Source: CAZOLI01 sp964580675
GTDB lineage: Bacteria; Planctomycetota; MHYJ01; CAYXQY01
Assembly (NCBI GenBank): GCA_964580675.1
Contig: CAZOLI010000025.1
Coordinates: 1-45,049 of the forward strand
DNA length: 45,049 nucleotides
Reading direction: 5' to 3'
Made by a program: the position numbers and the translations under genes
The notes under the pieces: model-generated
Seen by the model: the letters and a program-made list of their open reading frames with translations, nothing else
What the model was told of the DNA's origin: nothing
Database searches by the model: none
In this document: positions 1 to 8,284 of the stretch, in pieces
How positions within the stretch are numbered: the stretch's first letter is position 1
Layout: the number at the start of each line of letters is the position of its first letter

Positions 1-284
1 TGGACGTGGACTCCAACCCCCTGGGTGTAAACCTGAACATAAACGACGACGGACGGATGAACGTGACCGGCGTCGCGGTGGACAGTGCCGCTGCTCGAAA
101 CGGTCTGGAATCCGGGGCTGTGGTGACATCGGTCAACGGGAAAGCCGGGGCCACCGGTACCGATCTTCGGCAGGCGATAAATGCATGGTCCCCCGGGGAG
201 ACCCTTTCGATAACCTTCCAGCAGAAAGGCCAAACCATTAAAATCACCTGGACCCACACTGGAGAAAATGAAAAGGACAAGTAA
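1..284 (+). CDS. PDZ-domain protein, C-terminal fragment
   Basis: The reading frame is already open at the first base (codons from position 3) and ends in TAA at 282-284, so only the last 94 codons of a longer gene are visible. The fragment reads as one PDZ domain: a GVNLNI carboxylate-loop-like strand, then VAVDSAAARNGLESGAVVTSV, where AARNGL and GAVV match the usual 'A..AGL..GD.I..' core, and a closing strand LSITFQQKGQTIKITW. PDZ domains bind peptide C-termini and are common in exported proteases and scaffolds. The enzyme or anchor it belongs to lies outside the window. A GTG at 6 could be mistaken for a start, but it lies inside the domain. Confidence 0.7.
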   Translation, partial: DVDSNPLGVNLNINDDGRMNVTGVAVDSAAARNGLESGAVVTSVNGKAGATGTDLRQAINAWSPGETLSITFQQKGQTIKITWTHTGENEKDK

Positions 285-674
285 CCCTGTTGGGGGTTCA
301 CACCTGCACGGGAACAGGGCGGAATGGGGATATAATGGATTATTTTGCCGGAAAATCCCCCGACGATCGGTAGCGTTCTACGGGGGCCTCGGCCGACAGC
401 AGTTCAATCAACGCCGAAAACTGACCATGGGACAAAAATACTCCGGCGATTCCCGTGAAAATAAAGTCGGCCACCGTGACCGGAAAGCAAAACCAAAAAC
501 AAACATACGGAAAAACTCGAATTTTGGGACAGAAAAAATAAACAACACTCCGTTTACAAAAATGAACTCCACAGGGAGTCCATTCAGAACTCCCGGGTTG
601 TAGCGTACGCCCGTCCCCTGTAAAATTGTGTTCGTTCACGGAAATGTTCGTTTCATTACCCGGAACGTTCCAAC
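285..674. other. Intergenic region before tRNA-Gly
   Basis: No convincing gene is visible in these 390 bases. Two overlapping open frames on opposite strands (about 100 codons each) have compositions unlike any domain and read through A-rich runs, so I treat them as chance. A TATAAT hexamer lies at 331-336, but without a good -35 element. A short inverted repeat, ACTCC-acag-GGAGT, lies near 568-581. The 3' part presumably carries the tRNA promoter, but I cannot define it. Confidence 0.5.
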
Positions 675-748
675 GCGGGCGTAGCTCAACTGGCTAGAGC
701 ACCGGCCTTCCAAGCCGGTTGTTGTGGGTTCGAGTCCCATCGCCCGCT
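675..748 (+). tRNA. tRNA-Gly (anticodon TCC)
   Basis: A full cloverleaf can be folded. The acceptor stem GCGGGCG (675-681) pairs with CGCCCGC (741-747), followed by discriminator base T748. The D arm starts GCTC and closes GAGC. The anticodon stem CCGGC/GCCGG encloses the loop CTTCCAA, giving anticodon TCC, which reads GGA/GGN glycine codons. The T arm is GTGGG-TTCGAGT-CCCAT. CCA is not encoded, so it would be added by a nucleotidyltransferase. It stands alone, with no other tRNA adjacent. Confidence 0.95.
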
Positions 749-829
749 TATCACGTATTTTGCTCCGACCTCAAAACATCATTCCCCGAACAGTAATCCC
801 ACCGCACTCGTATACCGCACCGATCACCG

Positions 830-1126
830 ATGAGCGACGAAGACCGCGAACGGGACCAGAACGGCGAAGAACAAAACCCCGACGAGAACGAGGAAAAACG
901 GTTTCAGGAACGAATCGAGGAGATTGACGGCATCCTCGAAGAACTGCAGGAGGGAGAACTGGAACTGGAGGATTCCCTGGAACTCTACGAGGACGCCATT
1001 CATCTTCTCCGGGAATGCAAAGAAATTCTGAACCGGAGTGAGGAAAAAATTGAAATCCTCCGGGAAAAAGGAGAAGACCTCTTCACCGAACCGTTCGAAC
1101 CCGGAGAGGACGACGTGGAAGAATGA
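830..1126 (+). CDS. xseB: Exodeoxyribonuclease VII small subunit
   Basis: This 98-residue acidic helical protein carries the XseB signature: a first helix around IEEIDGILEELQEGELELEDSL, then LYEDAIHLLRECKEIL and SEEKIEIL. In the family, several copies of this subunit decorate the large subunit XseA to make exonuclease VII, which degrades single-stranded DNA to short oligonucleotides. About 30 N-terminal residues are a highly charged extension. The gene for XseA is not in the window. The ATG at 830 has no clear Shine-Dalgarno sequence. The stop overlaps the next start by four bases (ATGA, 1123-1126), which suggests translational coupling to the prenyl transferase. The xseB-ispA order is widely conserved in bacteria. 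Confidence 0.93.
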   Translation: MSDEDRERDQNGEEQNPDENEEKRFQERIEEIDGILEELQEGELELEDSLELYEDAIHLLRECKEILNRSEEKIEILREKGEDLFTEPFEPGEDDVEE

Positions 1127-2001
1127 TAACGAACGACGATCAAATAACGGATTACCGGGAACAGGTGGAATCCCATCTCGAAACCGTTCTTCCCGATCCG
1201 GACGAACCCCCGGCACGGCTCCACGAGGCCATGCGTTACGCCGTACTGAACGGCGGGAAACGAATTCGTCCTCTGCTGACCCTGGCCACGGGAAAAATGT
1301 TCACCACGGAAACCGGTTCTCTTCTCGGTCCTGCATCCGCGGTGGAACTTGTTCATGCGTACTCCCTTGTGCACGATGACCTGCCCTGTATGGACGACGA
1401 TGACCTCCGGCGGGGCAAACCCTCCTGTCATCGAAAGTTCGACGAGGCCACGGCCGTCCTGACCGGGGACGCGCTTCTGACACTGGCCTTCTCCGCAATT
1501 TCGAATTCCGATAACACCGATAAAACGAATCGCCTCTGCAGTGAACTGGCCCTATGGGCGGGCAGCAAACATCTCGTCGGTGGACAGCAGATGGACCTGG
1601 ATCCAGGAGATGAAGTGCAGAGCCGTGAGGACCTCCGGGATCTGCACCGGCGAAAAACGGGTGGTCTCATTACCGCCGCCATTCGGATGGGAGCCATTGC
1701 CGGTGGGGCGCCGGAGTCGGATCTGGAGCGACTCACCAAAGCGGCCCGTTCATTGGGACTGGCATTTCAGATCGTGGACGATGTGCTCGACGTCACCGGC
1801 ACGAAGGAGGAGCTGGGAAAAGAACCGGGGAAAGATCGGGACAATGACCGGGTGACGTATCCGGAACTCATCGGGGTCGAGGATTCCGAAAAGGCGGCTA
1901 AAAACCACCTGGACCATGTGCTTTCCGAATTGGAACCGTTCGGTGACGACGCTCGACTACTTCGAGAAACCGCCAAATTTATCGTGGAGCGAAACCATTA
2001 A
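1123..2001 (+). CDS. ispA: Polyprenyl (farnesyl/geranylgeranyl) diphosphate synthase
   Basis: This 292-residue trans-prenyltransferase condenses isopentenyl diphosphate with allylic diphosphates in the cytoplasm, feeding undecaprenyl, quinone and other isoprenoid pathways. Visible family motifs are GGKRIRP (residues 44-50), the first aspartate-rich motif HDDLPCMDDDD (about 84-94, DDx4D type), GDALLT near 116, GGQQMDLD near 153, KTGGLI near 178, and the second aspartate motif FQIVDDVLD (D219, D220, D223). The DDx4D spacing and a length just under 300 fit the bacterial FPP/GGPP synthase group. Exact chain length cannot be read from sequence. It starts inside the xseB stop and is followed after nine bases by the phosphohexomutase gene, so the three probably form one operon. 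Confidence 0.92.
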   Translation: MITNDDQITDYREQVESHLETVLPDPDEPPARLHEAMRYAVLNGGKRIRPLLTLATGKMFTTETGSLLGPASAVELVHAYSLVHDDLPCMDDDDLRRGKPSCHRKFDEATAVLTGDALLTLAFSAISNSDNTDKTNRLCSELALWAGSKHLVGGQQMDLDPGDEVQSREDLRDLHRRKTGGLITAAIRMGAIAGGAPESDLERLTKAARSLGLAFQIVDDVLDVTGTKEELGKEPGKDRDNDRVTYPELIGVEDSEKAAKNHLDHVLSELEPFGDDARLLRETAKFIVERNH

Positions 2002-2010
2002 CAGAACCGG

Positions 2011-3372
2011 ATGACCATGAGTATATTCAAAGCGTACGACATACGTGGCGTCTACGGTCAGGAAATTACGGAGGACCTCGCCTGCTGTATCGGCTACGAA
2101 TATGCCCGGATGATTAACGCCGATCAACTGGGCATCTGTCGGGACGTCCGAAATTCGTCCCCCGAGGTGGCCGAAGCGGTCATGGACGGGGTACGCCGTG
2201 CCGGGGTTGACGTCCTGGATGCCGGGGTGACCACAACACCGATGTCCTACTACGCGATCGGATCCATGGATCTGGACGGGGGCATCATGATCACGGCCTC
2301 CCACAACCCTCCGGAATACACCGGAATGAAACTATCACGCGAACAGGCCATTCCCGTCTCCGGAGAAACCGGAATTCAGACCCTTAAAAAACGGGTGCAG
2401 AACCGGAACGAAACCCTGCCGGACAGCACCGGTACGAAGGGCAAGCTCAAATCCGTGAATCTCATACCCAAATATCGATCCTACCTCCGAGAATACCTCT
2501 CCGGTGAACCGGATCGAATACCTGTGGTGGCGGACGGGGCAAACGGGGTGGTCGCGGCGGTGTTTGACGACCTCGTTGGTGACCTGAACGTGCAGTGGAC
2601 GACCCTCTGTATGAAACCCGACGGAACCTTTCCCAACCATCCCCCGAATCCCCTGGAGGAACAGAACCGCCGAGATATTGCCGCTGAACTGGCCGACGGA
2701 AACCATCATTTCGGGGTTGCCTTTGACGGAGACGGTGATCGGGCTATTTTTCTCGGACCGGATGGCAGCATGATCTCCCCGGAGATTATTACCGCTCTAA
2801 TTTCGTCCTGGTACCTGGATCGGACCAAGGAACCGACCATCGTGTATGACCTTCGCAGTTCCCGGATCGTTCCGGAAACCATTCGAAAAGGGGGGGGAAA
2901 CCCGGTCCGCGAGCGGGTGGGGCATGCATTTATCAAATCAACCATGCGGGAGAAGGACGCCGTGTTTGGCGGGGAATTATCCGGCCATTATTACTTCCGG
3001 AATCATTATTATGCCGATTCGGCTCTGGTCGCGTTGATGCATGTACTGGATCTTGTGGCCGAGTCCGGCGACACACTTGCCGAACTGGTGGAGCCGTTTC
3101 AGAAGTACAGCCAGAGCGGGGAAATTAATTTCGAGGTCAACGACAAGGAAGGATGCATTCAGTACCTGGCGAAACAGTACGAAGAACTGGCACAGGACCG
3201 GCTGGATGGGCTGACCGTCGAGAGCGACGATTGGTGGTTCAACCTTCGCAAATCCAACACCGAGCCACTCCTCCGGTTGAACCTTGAAGCAACCTCCGGG
3301 GATCTCCTCCACGAAAAACTATCGGAGGTAAAAGAACACATTCATTCCTTCGAGGCGAGGGATAGCAAATAA
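2011..3372 (+). CDS. Phosphomannomutase/phosphoglucomutase
   Basis: This 453-residue alpha-D-phosphohexomutase interconverts hexose 6-phosphates and 1-phosphates, supplying sugar nucleotides for surface polysaccharide. All four family landmarks are visible: the catalytic phosphoserine loop TASHNP (Ser97), the metal loop DGDGDR (aspartates 239, 241, 243), the sugar-specificity loop GGELSGHYYFRN (about residues 320-331) and the phosphate-binding loop RKSNTEPLLRLNLEA (near 415). The GELSGH version is typical of dual phosphomannomutase/phosphoglucomutase enzymes of the AlgC/ManB type. The start could be ATG 2011 or ATG 2017 two codons later. Its last 31 bases overlap the 3' end of the convergent PilZ gene. 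Confidence 0.92.
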   Translation: MTMSIFKAYDIRGVYGQEITEDLACCIGYEYARMINADQLGICRDVRNSSPEVAEAVMDGVRRAGVDVLDAGVTTTPMSYYAIGSMDLDGGIMITASHNPPEYTGMKLSREQAIPVSGETGIQTLKKRVQNRNETLPDSTGTKGKLKSVNLIPKYRSYLREYLSGEPDRIPVVADGANGVVAAVFDDLVGDLNVQWTTLCMKPDGTFPNHPPNPLEEQNRRDIAAELADGNHHFGVAFDGDGDRAIFLGPDGSMISPEIITALISSWYLDRTKEPTIVYDLRSSRIVPETIRKGGGNPVRERVGHAFIKSTMREKDAVFGGELSGHYYFRNHYYADSALVALMHVLDLVAESGDTLAELVEPFQKYSQSGEINFEVNDKEGCIQYLAKQYEELAQDRLDGLTVESDDWWFNLRKSNTEPLLRLNLEATSGDLLHEKLSEVKEHIHSFEARDSK

Positions 3373-4091
3373 TCATTTAACTCCTGATAGGTTTCCTCGT
3401 CGATGTCCGTAAATTTCACCCCAACCTCCGTGCGATCCGTTCCCGTAAAGGACTGTTTGTGAACTACCCTGCCTTCGGTATTAATGGTACGACCAAAATT
3501 CGGTAATTCCACCTCAAGCTGAAGGCGGTCATCCACGCTGACGTCCTCTTCACTGAAAAATCGCACGCCGGCCGGGCTGATGTCACTGGTCACCACGTTA
3601 TTCATGCCGGAAAACCAGCTTCCCAACCAGCTGTTGTCCCCTTTTCGATAGCGAAGGGGAAACTTCTTCTCGAGCCGAATGGACTTCCGCCGGTCCACGC
3701 CTTCCCCCACTTCATCCTTAACGGATTTGGCCAGGGCCTCCAGCGTTCGTTTCTCTTTGAAGGGTTTTTTGACCTTTCCTGCCCCCACCTCTTTCTCGGC
3801 TTTCACCACCAGGTACTGGGTGTCGATCGAATAGGAAATGACGATACGGGCCCCCGGAAATACCTCTTTGAATTTCTTGAGGAATTTAATGCCGCCTCCC
3901 TTGGTACTGGTCTTCTTCAGCGGTGTGTCCAACCCGGCCACGACAATATCCGGATGATGACGGCGGTATTCCTTTATGGCTTCCGCACCATACGCCGTGC
4001 TGGACACCAGTTCAAACTTGGAATCTTCCAGTATGTCTCTGAACGATTGACGTCCTTTCTGACTCGCTTCAACAAGTAGTACGTCGATCAT
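3342..4091 (-). CDS. Degenerate response-regulator receiver fused to a PilZ domain
   Basis: Residues 1-125 of this 249-residue protein align with a CheY-like receiver. However, the phosphoacceptor position (PDIVVAG, residue 53) is glycine rather than aspartate, and the acidic pair near the N-terminus reads VEAS. The switch lysine (KKPF, K109) is kept. Residues 133-245 form a PilZ domain with the cyclic-di-GMP motifs RxxxR (R135-R139) and DISPAG (D170-G175), so ligand binding looks intact. The likely role is a c-di-GMP effector whose receiver part serves for protein contact rather than phosphotransfer (inference). A strong Shine-Dalgarno (GGAGGG) lies about five bases before the ATG, unlike many neighbours. 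The gene is monocistronic, with an AT-rich leader upstream. Its 3' end overlaps the convergent mutase gene by 31 bases. Confidence 0.85.
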   Translation of the reverse strand: MIDVLLVEASQKGRQSFRDILEDSKFELVSSTAYGAEAIKEYRRHHPDIVVAGLDTPLKKTSTKGGGIKFLKKFKEVFPGARIVISYSIDTQYLVVKAEKEVGAGKVKKPFKEKRTLEALAKSVKDEVGEGVDRRKSIRLEKKFPLRYRKGDNSWLGSWFSGMNNVVTSDISPAGVRFFSEEDVSVDDRLQLEVELPNFGRTINTEGRVVHKQSFTGTDRTEVGVKFTDIDEETYQELNDYLLSLASKE

Positions 4092-4480
4092 GATAACCCT
4101 CCAATAGGTTATTTTCCGATTTGTTTATTTTAGAAGCTTTTTTAAGCATCGAATCCACCAGCGCTCGTAATTATTAATGCAAGTTATATGCCACGGTGTT
4201 AAAGAAAAATAGGAATAAGTGAAATATTATATAAGTTGTTATATAAAATAAGGTTATATATACTATCCCTCTATTCCGTCGTGTAAGACGGGACCGGAAT
4301 GATAAAATGATTTTACATTTCTCCCGCCTAAAATTTTTTCTCTCCATCCAGTGATGTATTCTGAAACTTCGCCGGGCATTGTGAAACAGTGGCCTCCCCG
4401 GCAAACACCAGTTGATTGAAGGGAAATGGCCGATTCCCCGTTGCCCTCGGGATAAAATAATTGGCGGCCTGGAGATCTCT
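4092..4480. other. AT-rich intergenic region
   Basis: This region of 389 bases lies between the start of the PilZ gene and the end of the methyltransferase gene, both on the minus strand. From about 4200 to 4265 it is strikingly AT-rich, with repeated TTATATAA-like runs, unlike the rest of the window. A small hairpin, CCGTC-gtgtaa-GACGG, sits near 4277-4292. It presumably contains the PilZ promoter. Short open frames on both strands show no recognisable domain, so I call no gene. Confidence 0.5.
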
Positions 4481-5326
4481 TTATGCAGAATCGGACGGGG
4501 AAGCCACAACACAACACCAGGGATCCCCCGGGGAAAACGGAGTTTCGTCGTGATCTCCGTACACACGATCCAGTTGAAACCCACTGCCCCGAAGCAATGC
4601 CAGCAATTTTACGTCCGAAATCGTGCTCAGACTGTGATGGGAGGTGCGCACTCGTGTGTGCTCTTCATCCTCACGATCGGCGGGCCGTTCCTCAAACCGA
4701 AAGAGATAATCAACGGTCATATCGTCCGGATTGTGCCATGCCTCTATCTTTCGACGCACCTCGACATTTTCCATCGGGTGTTCGAAATAAGAGGAATAGG
4801 GCCACTCCCGGTATCCTTCCTCAAAATCATCCGGGTCAAACCGTTTCATGTCCAGGACAAACGTGCCATCGGACGTCAGGTGTTTATGAACCCGTTCCAG
4901 ACAGGATCCCTGTTGCTTGGCCGTTGTAAGGTGTGCAAACGTGCAGAACGGAATGATAATTGTCGGAAAGGTTCGATCAAGGACAAACGAAGCCATATCG
5001 TCCTGAACGAACTGCACCCGATCGAGAACGTCCTGTTGCTCGGCATAGGCCCTTGCGTATTCCAGCATGGCGATTGATTGATCCAGTCCGACAACCTCAA
5101 GTCCCTCCTCGGCCAGGGGAATGGTGACCCGGCCGGTGCCACAACCGAGTTCCAGTACGGGGTCTCCGGAACGCAGGCATTCTTCCTGGTACCACGCCAC
5201 ATCGCCCTCCACGGATTCCTCCACGAACACGTCGTACAACCAGGGGTACAGGTCGTAACGCCCCGCGGTGCTATGTGATTCCGTCCCGGAACCGGTGTCA
5301 CGAAACGGGTTTTCAGGAACAGTCAT
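4481..5326 (-). CDS. Class I SAM-dependent methyltransferase
   Basis: This 281-residue cytoplasmic enzyme has a Rossmann-type S-adenosylmethionine site. Motif I is VLELGCGTGR (residues 57-66), motif II ends in the acidic residue of VVGLDQS (Asp82), and the motif III-like FVQDDMASF and post-motif IIIPFCTF follow. The C-terminal half (EVRRKIEAWHNPDDMTVDYLFRF) resembles the beta-rich substrate lid of small-molecule methyltransferases, but the substrate cannot be deduced. It lies 35 bases downstream of the SulP permease gene on the same strand and is probably co-transcribed with it. There is no obvious functional link and only a weak Shine-Dalgarno. It ends next to an AT-rich non-coding stretch. 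Confidence 0.85.
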   Translation of the reverse strand: MTVPENPFRDTGSGTESHSTAGRYDLYPWLYDVFVEESVEGDVAWYQEECLRSGDPVLELGCGTGRVTIPLAEEGLEVVGLDQSIAMLEYARAYAEQQDVLDRVQFVQDDMASFVLDRTFPTIIIPFCTFAHLTTAKQQGSCLERVHKHLTSDGTFVLDMKRFDPDDFEEGYREWPYSSYFEHPMENVEVRRKIEAWHNPDDMTVDYLFRFEERPADREDEEHTRVRTSHHSLSTISDVKLLALLRGSGFQLDRVYGDHDETPFSPGDPWCCVVASPSDSA

Positions 5327-5361
5327 TTCTAAACTTTTCCAGTTCTATTCAATTCCAGGCG

Positions 5362-7188
5362 TTATTCGGGCTGAACTTTCTCTTCCTCCACGGGATCCTG
5401 TTCGTGTTCCTCCTCCCCCTCCTCCGCACTTTCCAGATCCTCCATTGTATGCTTGAGCGGAGGATCCTCCTCTCCTCGTTCTTCCTCTCCCTCAAGCACG
5501 TCATCGATGTGAGATTGAGCTCGCTCAATGGCCTGCCGCGTCGATGCGAGCAGGTCTTTCTGTGCAACAAGGATCTTGTCCTGACCAATGACGTCATCCA
5601 CATCGGATTCATCCAGTACCTCTCTTACGTCCGGGGTCGTTCCGGAGAGCATCAGGGTTTTGTCCCTGTCTCTAAGCTCCATTGCTATTTCCTTTAATAC
5701 CTGAGCCCCTGTAATATCCAGATTCATGGCGTTTTTCATTCGCAGAACAATCACCCGAAGCTCATCCGATTCCTCACAGAGCTCGTTAATTCGATCGCGA
5801 ATTTGGTCTGCTGATCCGAAAAACGCCTCCCCACTGACCTCGATTAGCGCAACTCTTGGGTCAATTCGGTCATTGTAATCCATTATATGTTTCAGTTCCC
5901 CTTCCTCATCCACAATGTATTCCTTCAGGTCAAGGCTTGTGGCTTTCCAGACATAAAGCACGATGGAGACGCCAACGCCCGCGTAAATTGCCCAGTCGAC
6001 CTTCAGAAACAGAAAGGTGAGAAACGTTGTCAGAAACGCCCCCCGATCCCGTCGCGTGGCGGTCATCGCAACCTTTATGTCGTTCCACGGAAAACCTTCC
6101 CACACCACGACAACGATTAACCCATATAGTACGGCCTTGGGAATATAACGGGCCAGATCCGTTGCAAAGGCCGTTACCAGAGCAATGCCCGCACCACAAA
6201 TCACACCCGCCATCCGGGTGCGGGATCCAATGCTGTACGAAAAGTACGATCGACTGAACGAAGCGCAAACCGGATATCCCCCAAAGATGCCCGAAAAGAT
6301 ATTTGACGCTCCCTGGCCGATTAGGTCCTGATTTTCGTCCACGGTTTCCAGGGATTCACTTGCAATGCTTTTCGTCACGGAAACGGTCTGTACCGTGGCA
6401 AGTATTGTTATTGCCATTGCACCGGGGAACAGATCGGCGAACCGCTCGGGATTCAATTCCGGAAGTACGGGGGTGGGCAACCCCGACGGAATATCCCCGA
6501 CAATTTCAATGGCTTCGTTCGCCTCCCATCCCAGAAAATAAGCAACCGTTCCACCAACCACAATGGTGACAAGTCCGGCAGGGAACCTTTCATGAATCCG
6601 CCGAAAAATTATCATCAACAGGATACTGGCTATACCCACAAACAGAGACGGGTACGTTATGGCCTCACCGGCGATTATACTGGAAAAAGCCACGTATAAT
6701 CGTTTGGCAAAATAGGGAGACTCCCCACCGCTAAAACCAGCCATTGCGAGAAACTGTTCCCCGACGATGACACAGATAACGCCGGTAATAAAACCGGTCA
6801 CAACAGGTCTGGACACGAATTTGGCGAGGTTCCCGAGCCGCAGAACAGCAAACAGAATCTGAAATCCCCCCACAAGTAATGTGAGGATCAACACCGCCTC
6901 ACCCGGATTTGACACGGTCAACAAAACGCCTCCCACAACAAGCGACACGTTGGCCGTTGGACCGGTGATAACGTACCGGGATCCGCCGAGTACGGAAGCC
7001 ACAACCACCCCAACCATTCCGGCGTAAAGACCGGCAACCGGTTCAAGACCGGCAAGAAGGGCATACGCCATGCACTGGGGAACCGCCAGAAGGGCAACCG
7101 TTGCTCCGGCAATTCCATCCGCCCGGATTTTCTCCAAACTGTAATTCCGGAGCGTTTCCCGAAAAGGGATGTTAAAATATTGTGACAT
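5362..7188 (-). CDS. SulP-family anion transporter with STAS domain
   Basis: This inner-membrane permease has an N-terminal block of about 10-12 hydrophobic segments, beginning with the SulP signature GATVALLAVPQCMAYALLAGLEP and a following VITGPTANVSLVV. A cytoplasmic STAS domain follows (DPRVALIEVSGEAFFGSADQI through DVIGQDKILVA, including LDITGAQVL, the D-x-S/T-G switch region). The last 50 residues are a very acidic tail. Family members move sulfate, bicarbonate or other anions, and the substrate is not readable here. I start at the ATG at 7188 (MSQYFN). A GTG at 7272 would add 28 residues that do not resemble the family. It is probably co-transcribed with the methyltransferase and reads divergently from mutM. 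Confidence 0.9.
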   Translation of the reverse strand: MSQYFNIPFRETLRNYSLEKIRADGIAGATVALLAVPQCMAYALLAGLEPVAGLYAGMVGVVVASVLGGSRYVITGPTANVSLVVGGVLLTVSNPGEAVLILTLLVGGFQILFAVLRLGNLAKFVSRPVVTGFITGVICVIVGEQFLAMAGFSGGESPYFAKRLYVAFSSIIAGEAITYPSLFVGIASILLMIIFRRIHERFPAGLVTIVVGGTVAYFLGWEANEAIEIVGDIPSGLPTPVLPELNPERFADLFPGAMAITILATVQTVSVTKSIASESLETVDENQDLIGQGASNIFSGIFGGYPVCASFSRSYFSYSIGSRTRMAGVICGAGIALVTAFATDLARYIPKAVLYGLIVVVVWEGFPWNDIKVAMTATRRDRGAFLTTFLTFLFLKVDWAIYAGVGVSIVLYVWKATSLDLKEYIVDEEGELKHIMDYNDRIDPRVALIEVSGEAFFGSADQIRDRINELCEESDELRVIVLRMKNAMNLDITGAQVLKEIAMELRDRDKTLMLSGTTPDVREVLDESDVDDVIGQDKILVAQKDLLASTRQAIERAQSHIDDVLEGEEERGEEDPPLKHTMEDLESAEEGEEEHEQDPVEEEKVQPE

Positions 7189-7535
7189 CAGACCATGTTT
7201 CGCCGGTCGATATCCGGCGTTGCCTGCGCAATGGAAGGAGACGTTCTCGGGCTGAAAAAATAGTCGTTCCACAACCCCACTGAACTTGTTTTAAATTATA
7301 CAGGAACTCCCCGAAAAACCATAACAAACTGCCGGGAATCCTGAAAAAGTCGTGGAAGGTCCGAGCTGTACAACATGGATATCAAAACAGATGAAACGCA
7401 GTGGTATCATGAATAAGATAAGACCGTAGACCCCTCCACAGTCGAACCCGAGACCGTTTTTCGTTCATTGACATTTGTTTTGACGCCGCACCGATAATTC
7501 CTGTCCCCAAATTCGTCGGAGTCCAACGTTGCACC
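7189..7535. other. Divergent intergenic region, SulP / mutM
   Basis: No gene is recognised here. The region must hold the promoters for the leftward permease gene and for rightward mutM; the candidate mutM promoter is listed separately. The in-frame extension of the permease (7189-7272, GTG start) lies in this stretch and could be translated, but it lacks family similarity. Confidence 0.45.
7468..7498 (+). promoter_or_regulatory. Candidate sigma-70 promoter for mutM
   Basis: A perfect TTGACA (7468-7473) and a GATAAT (7493-7498, five of six consensus bases) are separated by 19 bases, slightly longer than the ideal 17. Transcription would start near 7505, about 30 bases before the mutM ATG. 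Confidence 0.4.
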
Positions 7536-8184
7536 ATGCCCGAACTTCCCGAAGTAGAAAACATTCGAAAACAGCTCGATGACCGGGTGGCCGGATTGGC
7601 ACTGCAATCCCTTTCCGTTGAAGACCTCGATCTGCTCAAGAATTGTTCTCCGGAGCGATTAAAAAACGGTCTGACCGGTCGTACTCTTGCCCGTGTCGAC
7701 AGAAGAGGAAAATACCTTCTCTTTGTTTTTGACGAATGGACGGTGGTTAATCACCTCCGAATGAGTGGCCGATGGTTAACGGAAGAACAGGATCGGACTC
7801 GACTGACACTCGATTTTGACGCCCAAAATAGTATTTACATGGACGATCTCCGGCGCCTTGGCACTCTCCACCTTGTCTCTCGTGGCGAAGAGGAAAACGT
7901 AAAACCACTGAAAAACCTGGGCCCCGAACCGCTTGATCCGTCGTTTTCCCTCGCACAATTTCGTGCCCGGCTCGATACAGGGCGGGAAATCAAACGCCTG
8001 CTAATGGACCAAAAACGCATTGCCGGCATCGGAAATATTTATGCAAATGAAATTCTGCACGCCTCCCGGCTTCATCCGGAAAAACAGGCAAACCGTCTAA
8101 CCGACCCTGAACAGGAAACCCTGTACCGAAACATTCAGGATGTTCTTGAAACGGCTATTCGTTACGAGGGGACCTCATTTGACG
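7536..8184 (+). CDS. mutM: Formamidopyrimidine-DNA glycosylase, cut by assembly gap
   Basis: The protein starts MPELPEVE, the hallmark of Fpg/Nei enzymes. After Met removal the N-terminal proline is the Schiff-base nucleophile, and the following Glu is catalytic. Also visible are the lysine-containing RRGKYLLF strand (near residue 56), the LRMSGRW void-filling loop (about 74-80) and the DNA-binding H2TH region DQKRIAGIGNIYANEILHASRLHPEKQA. The enzyme excises 8-oxoguanine and ring-opened purines and nicks the abasic site. After about 216 residues the reading runs into 100 N, so the C-terminal zinc finger (about 60 residues) is missing from this assembly, not necessarily from the genome. LPEVEN plus IAGIGNIY favour Fpg over Nei. 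Confidence 0.93.
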
Positions 8185-8284
8185 NNNNNNNNNNNNNNNN
8201 NNNNNNNNNNNNNNNNNNNNNNNNNNNNNNNNNNNNNNNNNNNNNNNNNNNNNNNNNNNNNNNNNNNNNNNNNNNNNNNNNNNN
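8185..8284. other. Assembly gap (100 N)
   Basis: There are exactly 100 consecutive N, the conventional placeholder for a scaffold join of unknown length. It removes the 3' end of mutM and the 3' end of the opposite-strand Zn-ribbon/HEAT gene. Apparent open frames spanning it are artefacts, and the true distance between the two genes is unknown. Confidence 0.98.

Noticed and set aside
268..639. Open frames of about 100 codons on both strands between the PDZ tail and tRNA-Gly
   Set aside because: Composition follows A-rich and Arg/Lys-rich runs, no domain pattern is visible, the two overlap each other, and neither has a ribosome-binding site.
8155..8284. A leftward frame of the Zn-ribbon gene extended across the N run to 8155
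   Set aside because: The 100-N gap has unknown length, so the residues beyond it cannot be assigned to this gene.
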